Origin: Hydnum rufescens UP504
Lineage: Eukaryota; Basidiomycota; Agaricomycetes; Cantharellales; Hydnaceae
DNA length: 64,000 bases
Direction of reading: 5' to 3'
Assembly: GCA_014904985.1 (NCBI GenBank)
Contig: MU128931.1
Location: 186,001 to 250,000 of the forward strand
Part shown: positions 59,949-64,000 of the stretch, piece by piece
Numbering within the stretch: position 1 is the stretch's first letter
Layout of the letters: each line of letters opens with the position of its first letter
Notes under the pieces: model-generated
The model's input: only the letters and a program-made list of their open reading frames with translations
What the model was told of the DNA's origin: nothing
Database searches by the model: none
Translations under genes and position numbers: made by a program

Positions 59949-61471
59949 CTAGGGCTTACTCGTTTGATTGGCGAGCCTCTCGCTCAAGACCCACAGATCG
60001 CGCGCCAGTTGCTTGTCCTCACCCAGTCGCGTGGTGTCGGCTGGCTTGCCATACGGGACCATATACCTTCCTCGGAACGGCCCAGGGTGTGATCGTATCT
60101 CAGGGGACGTTGCAGCGAAGAGGGAGGTGAATGATCCTTCGTCAGCACTCATCCAGAACAAGGTCGCGATCACCCCCCAGATAGCAGCGAAAAAGGCACT
60201 GAAGGTCCCCAACAAGGTATTCATTCCCTCTGCAAGCGGACATGATGAACAAACAAAAAGTCAGGAGAATCAACGTGCGCATACCAGTCACAACAACCCC
60301 AGGATGAAGGCAAGTAGTAAGGATCGGGATGTTTTGTTGATCCAAGACTCTCTGCAGTTCGGCAGTAAATAACACTGTAGCGAGTTTAGATGTGGCTAAT
60401 CGTGCACGTCAGGGTCGGAGAGATACCCGAATGATGACCCGGACACCTACCGTAGCGGGTAAGGTCATTCATTGCACTGTCTCCGTACTAGGACCATTAC
60501 TGTAAGATCAGCGAAATCCTCGAAGACGATCGGGAACAAATACCTTGACGTTGAAGTCTTCGATTGATTTGAATTGCAGGTTGGAAGGCACAAACAAACG
60601 ATGCGTCTCCGAGCTAAGCTGAGGCAAAGACGTGAGCATGGTACGCTAAAAAAAGCCCATGGAAGGAGCGCTTACATTGACAATGCGGACATCACTGTTT
60701 TGCTCTAAAGATGTTTTGGAGAGAAGCGGAAGGAGGGTAAGTGTGAAAACAAACTATAGGGGGGGGATTTGAGATTCTTCGTGGTTCTGACAAAGCAGCG
60801 TGATCGTTACTGACGGGTCCCAGATGACTGTTGGAGTTGTCAGATAAATGGTTAATATCATAGAAGTAGTTTACCAACTTAGTCGCCATGACAGTACTGA
60901 GCCCCACCTCGTTAAGAGCGAATGGATGTTGCAGCCTATATAATCATAAATGACAATAAAAACCACGGAGGGGCCATAGGGATGGTTTCCACGCACCCTC
61001 CAGCGTTGTTAACTTGTGCGAAGAGAAAGAATAAGTGAGATGAGAAAGGCAAAAACAGGTGCACTTCATACTCAAGATGTCCAGTCGATTCTCCTTGCTC
61101 ATCAACTCCGCAGCAGCCGCCTTGGCACCTGCTGGCGTAGAGAGGTCACAGGCAAGGAGCTTGACCTCGCCCACGCCATCATGACCGAGTCGCAGGCCCA
61201 AAGTAGCGAAATATTCGTCAAGTCTCCTCTTCGCGTCTTCTGCCTTGCGAGCATTTCGACAAGCCATCCAGACAGTTGCCCCATGATGTACGAGATGCTT
61301 GACCTGGATAGACGCCGCACGTTAGAGATGCTGAACATTAGGCGCTCGACAGACAATACTGACGGTATGATATCCTATACCAGAGTTTCCACCTGTGACC
61401 ACGATTCTCTTTCCAGCGAGGTTGGGTATGTCTTTTGGGTCAAATCCGGGACTCGAGAACAAACTCCCCAT
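59949..61471 (-). CDS. short-chain dehydrogenase/reductase
   Basis: NAD(P)-dependent oxidoreductase of the retinol-dehydrogenase-like SDR group. The ATG at 61471 gives MGSLFSSPGFDPKDIPNLAG, then the cofactor motif RIVVTGGNSGIGYHT. After an intron come TVWMACRNARKAEDAKRRLD, EVKLLACDLSTPAGAKAAAA and, over another intron, VNNAG. The catalytic YxxxK is RYATSKLATVLFTAELQRVL (Tyr and Lys, split by an intron). Then IPILTTCLHPGVVVTG and the C-terminal part WMSADEGSFTSLFAATSPEI, ending RLANQTSKP. A short hydrophobic stretch (AFFAAIWGVIATLFWM) may contact membranes. Substrate unknown. Confidence 0.88.
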
Positions 61472-61675
61472 GTCTAAGTTGTGAAGATGCAAGCCGCTTT
61501 GTGAGCTATAAGTGTGGGGTCTCGGATTCAAATTACCTGTGGGGCGCGGGAACAACACGAACAAATAAATTGGAACAAACGGCACAGCATGCAAGGATAT
61601 TAAGATACACATTGAAGTGCAGAATCTACGTGAGATATAGTGTGAATGACCCCACCCAATATTCCTGGAATGGCC

Positions 61676-63134
61676 CTAAGACAAAGTAAGTTGATGCCAA
61701 TGCTGGCTTTTGACATGATCACATTGGAATGTCAATTGGAAGGATTTGCATTCACACGAGTAAGTAGGGGTCGGATCGTCAGGGCGTGAACCATGCTTGG
61801 AGCTTGGGCGTGCTGTGGTTGATCTGGACGGACCAGACTGCTGAGGCATGTCCAGTGGGAAGCTAGGCGAGACGGGAGTTGTCGGCACAGATGAAACGGT
61901 AGTATATGCACGTTTTTTGCGAACACGAGAAGGCCCCGGATTGGGAGGAATAGTCAACTGCTGTGGGTTCATGGGTAAATGGATATCTGAGGATGAGGCC
62001 CGGGGTATGGAAGGCAGAGGCGGGGCCGAACGACTGCTGAATCGGTCTGGACGCGACGTCCCCGCGCCAGACGATATTGCGCGTGGACGACGGACCGTCC
62101 GGTCTTGCGAAGGACCAGCGTCCGTATTCGCTCTTGGGTGCAATTGGGAAGAACTGTTCCTGTGTGCGCTTCTATCAGCCTTAGGCAAATCGGTGTCTTG
62201 TGCAGCCATAGACAAGACTTGGAAAAGATGCTCAAAGTCGTGTTCCGAAGAACCAGACTCGTCGGTAAAGGACTGAGGTGAGTGGCGAGGGTGGGCACGC
62301 GTGCGAGTAGAGATGCTTGAAGGGGCAAGTGAAGTCGAAGTAGAACTGAATGTTGAGGCCGACGACCGTTGGTCAACCCGACTGCGCAGTGAAGATTTTG
62401 ATGCTGTGGAGCGTGGGCTGGCGACGTGGGCGGGAGGGAGTGGAGGGAACTGAAGATCTGGCTCTGGTGCGCTCGACTGGTCTTCCTGATTACCCAAAGC
62501 AAGCCACTCGTCGATTCCAAGGTCATTTCCTAGTTGGATGACAGAGCGGAGAAGGCGTGCATCCCAGGTGCGGTACTCATCCACCTCGAGGATGGGTTGG
62601 TGGATTTGATGGTTGCTAGGGAGTGCAGCTTCGGGAGGAGGGGATTTAGCAGCTGCTGAGCGGGCTTCTGCAAGAGCATTTCCGCGCAGTGTGCCAAAGG
62701 GAGAAATTGGGCGCGCCTGGGGGAGGAAGGGAACAGGGGACGGAGGGGAAGGCGGGGTTGGGGACGGACTTCGGGATGGGAATGGTGGAGAGAAAGGAGG
62801 GGATGTGCCAGTCGGTGTGGGCTCGCTATTGGGCGCGCTGCTTACGTGAACGAATAATTATGAGAAATCGAAAAACGCGGGAGAAGGAGAGAAACGGACA
62901 CTACTTGGTCTAATTCCATCCCACGTCGTGGGACCTGCAGACACGCAACAGATGTCAGGAACGAGCTTGATGTCTTCGTATCGAACTCACGTAGTCCTTG
63001 GGGGTAGAGGTCGCAAGATTTCCGTGGCTCTTCTTTGCGCGGAGTTTCTGTGAACCATCCTTGATGAGGGAACGAAGGGAGGCAAAGGTTGAGCGACTTG
63101 GAGAGGGCGGAGGCTGGGAGTCAAGGAGGAACAT
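61676..63134 (-). CDS. Pro/Ser-rich protein of unknown function
   Basis: The ATG at 63134 gives MFLLDSQPPPSPSRSTFASL and LIKDGSQKLRAKKSHGNLAT. An intron (about 62925-62990) follows, then a long Pro-rich segment (TGTSPPFSPPFPSRSPSPTP). A better-ordered patch EVDEYRTWDARLLRSVIQLG NDLGID lies at about 62520-62590. A long Ser/Arg/Pro-rich disordered tail follows. It ends with a Cys/His cluster, YSCECKSFQLTFQCDHVKSQ then HWHQL, stop near 61676. I do not recognise the family. The terminal cluster might bind a metal, or might be intron read-through. The central EYRTWDARLLRSVI patch is probably the conserved core. Confidence 0.6.
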
Positions 63135-64000
63135 GGCTACAAACTCATGAAATTAGCATAAATCAACATTCATATTTTTCCCTTAATGAATGAGCCGAAT
63201 TTCCTCCTTTGCCTCGGCACTACCTCCATATCTCACCTCCAGTGATAAAGTATCAAATAAGAGACCCAAACCATAGCCATCCTCTGTTGCAATGATCGGT
63301 AGCAGTCGCCCAAAGCTTGAACGAGCAAACGCTCAAAATCGTACCGTGCCTGCCCCGCACGTGACATGGTAGCCATGTGTCACTGCGACCGGTCCGGAGT
63401 CCGGTACACTTCCTCCATCCTAGTCACTGTCCTAGTCTTTAGTGGGTCAGTTTGGCAACAACCAAAGATCTATATTTCTGCGTTGTTTTAATGAAGTAAA
63501 TATTTCGCCAAAATTTCGATGACACCTCACGCATACAGCCATTTTCTTGCCAAGGACCTGAACAATCGCATGAATCTGTTTTCTTTTTTGCTTTCAACGG
63601 TTTGGGGCTTTAGACGTCAGAAAATCTCCCAAAAGATACGTTTGGATTGAGAGTAATAGGCATCTAATATCTACTCCATGTCGATAGCGCAATATCGATG
63701 ATTCAAAGGCAAAACAGTGTTTCCTCGGGTTAATCCAAATCAGAAAATATATGCTGAAATACCACTACGAAATATCGATACATGTTGAAAATGATTGGAG
63801 ACTGTCCATGATACCGGATTCTATACTATTGGGAGGCATGAAACCATTCACCATTTCATCTATCATATCCATCCCAGGGAGCCATAAAGGGGTCAGCGAG
63901 GCTGGTGGGACTCACAGACCTGGTCAGGCGCCCTTGGACTTCAAACATGAAGGAATATCAATGTTGAACAGACTGTACACAATGTACCACACATGTGGGC
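63135..64000. other. upstream region to window end
   Basis: Mostly AT-rich, no recognised gene. Repeated words such as CAAAATTTCGATGA and AATATCGATAC or AATATCGATGA occur at 63510-63780 but do not form a clear repeat. Confidence 0.4.

Overview
The window is nuclear DNA of a filamentous basidiomycete, most likely an Agaricomycete. Genes are dense, most are interrupted by many 50-75 bp GT-AG introns, UTR space is short, and adjacent genes are often divergent or convergent with only tens of bases between them. A fungal NACHT-WD40 receptor, a Rrm4-type RNA transporter, a Num1/ApsA cortical anchor and a Zn2Cys6 regulator support this. I cannot name the genus.

Layout. 0-13 kb is housekeeping: the 3' end of a PIG-P gene, an aldo-keto reductase, a class II fructose-bisphosphate aldolase built from micro-exons, the GATOR1/SEACIT subunit IML1 (minus) and the COPII coat gene SEC24 (plus), the last two sharing a 68 bp divergent promoter. 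13.3-18.5 kb is a large NUM1/ApsA-like gene. 18-29 kb is an accessory zone: a 1.7 kb direct duplication (18.14-19.83 and 25.79-27.49 kb) flanks a Nudix hydrolase and a composite gene that reads as nucleotidyltransferase-like, then APH-type kinase, then AusD-like methyltransferase. 29.2-32.9 kb is a NACHT-WD40 NLR-like gene with nine regular, near-identical WD units.

33.5-39.8 kb holds a Rrm4-like RNA-binding gene (minus) and a Zn2Cys6 transcription factor (plus). 39.8-41.9 kb has no gene and is rich in hairpins and a short degenerate repeat, probably mobile-element debris. 41.9-64 kb returns to housekeeping: L-fuconate dehydratase-like enolase, a seven-TM protein, YVH1, GFA1, BUD13, a 3-mercaptopyruvate sulfurtransferase, eIF4E, an MTM1-type mitochondrial carrier, SPF30, SGT1 (no TPR), dynactin p27, an SDR and a Pro/Ser-rich unknown.

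Functional links are those of individual housekeeping pathways rather than one operon-like system. The accessory block (Nudix, NTase/APH/MTase, duplication, NLR) is the part most likely to hold undescribed biology. Several conserved genes need a one-base frame change in mid-exon, often at a homopolymer. This points to residual indel errors in the assembly, so exact protein models should be taken with care.
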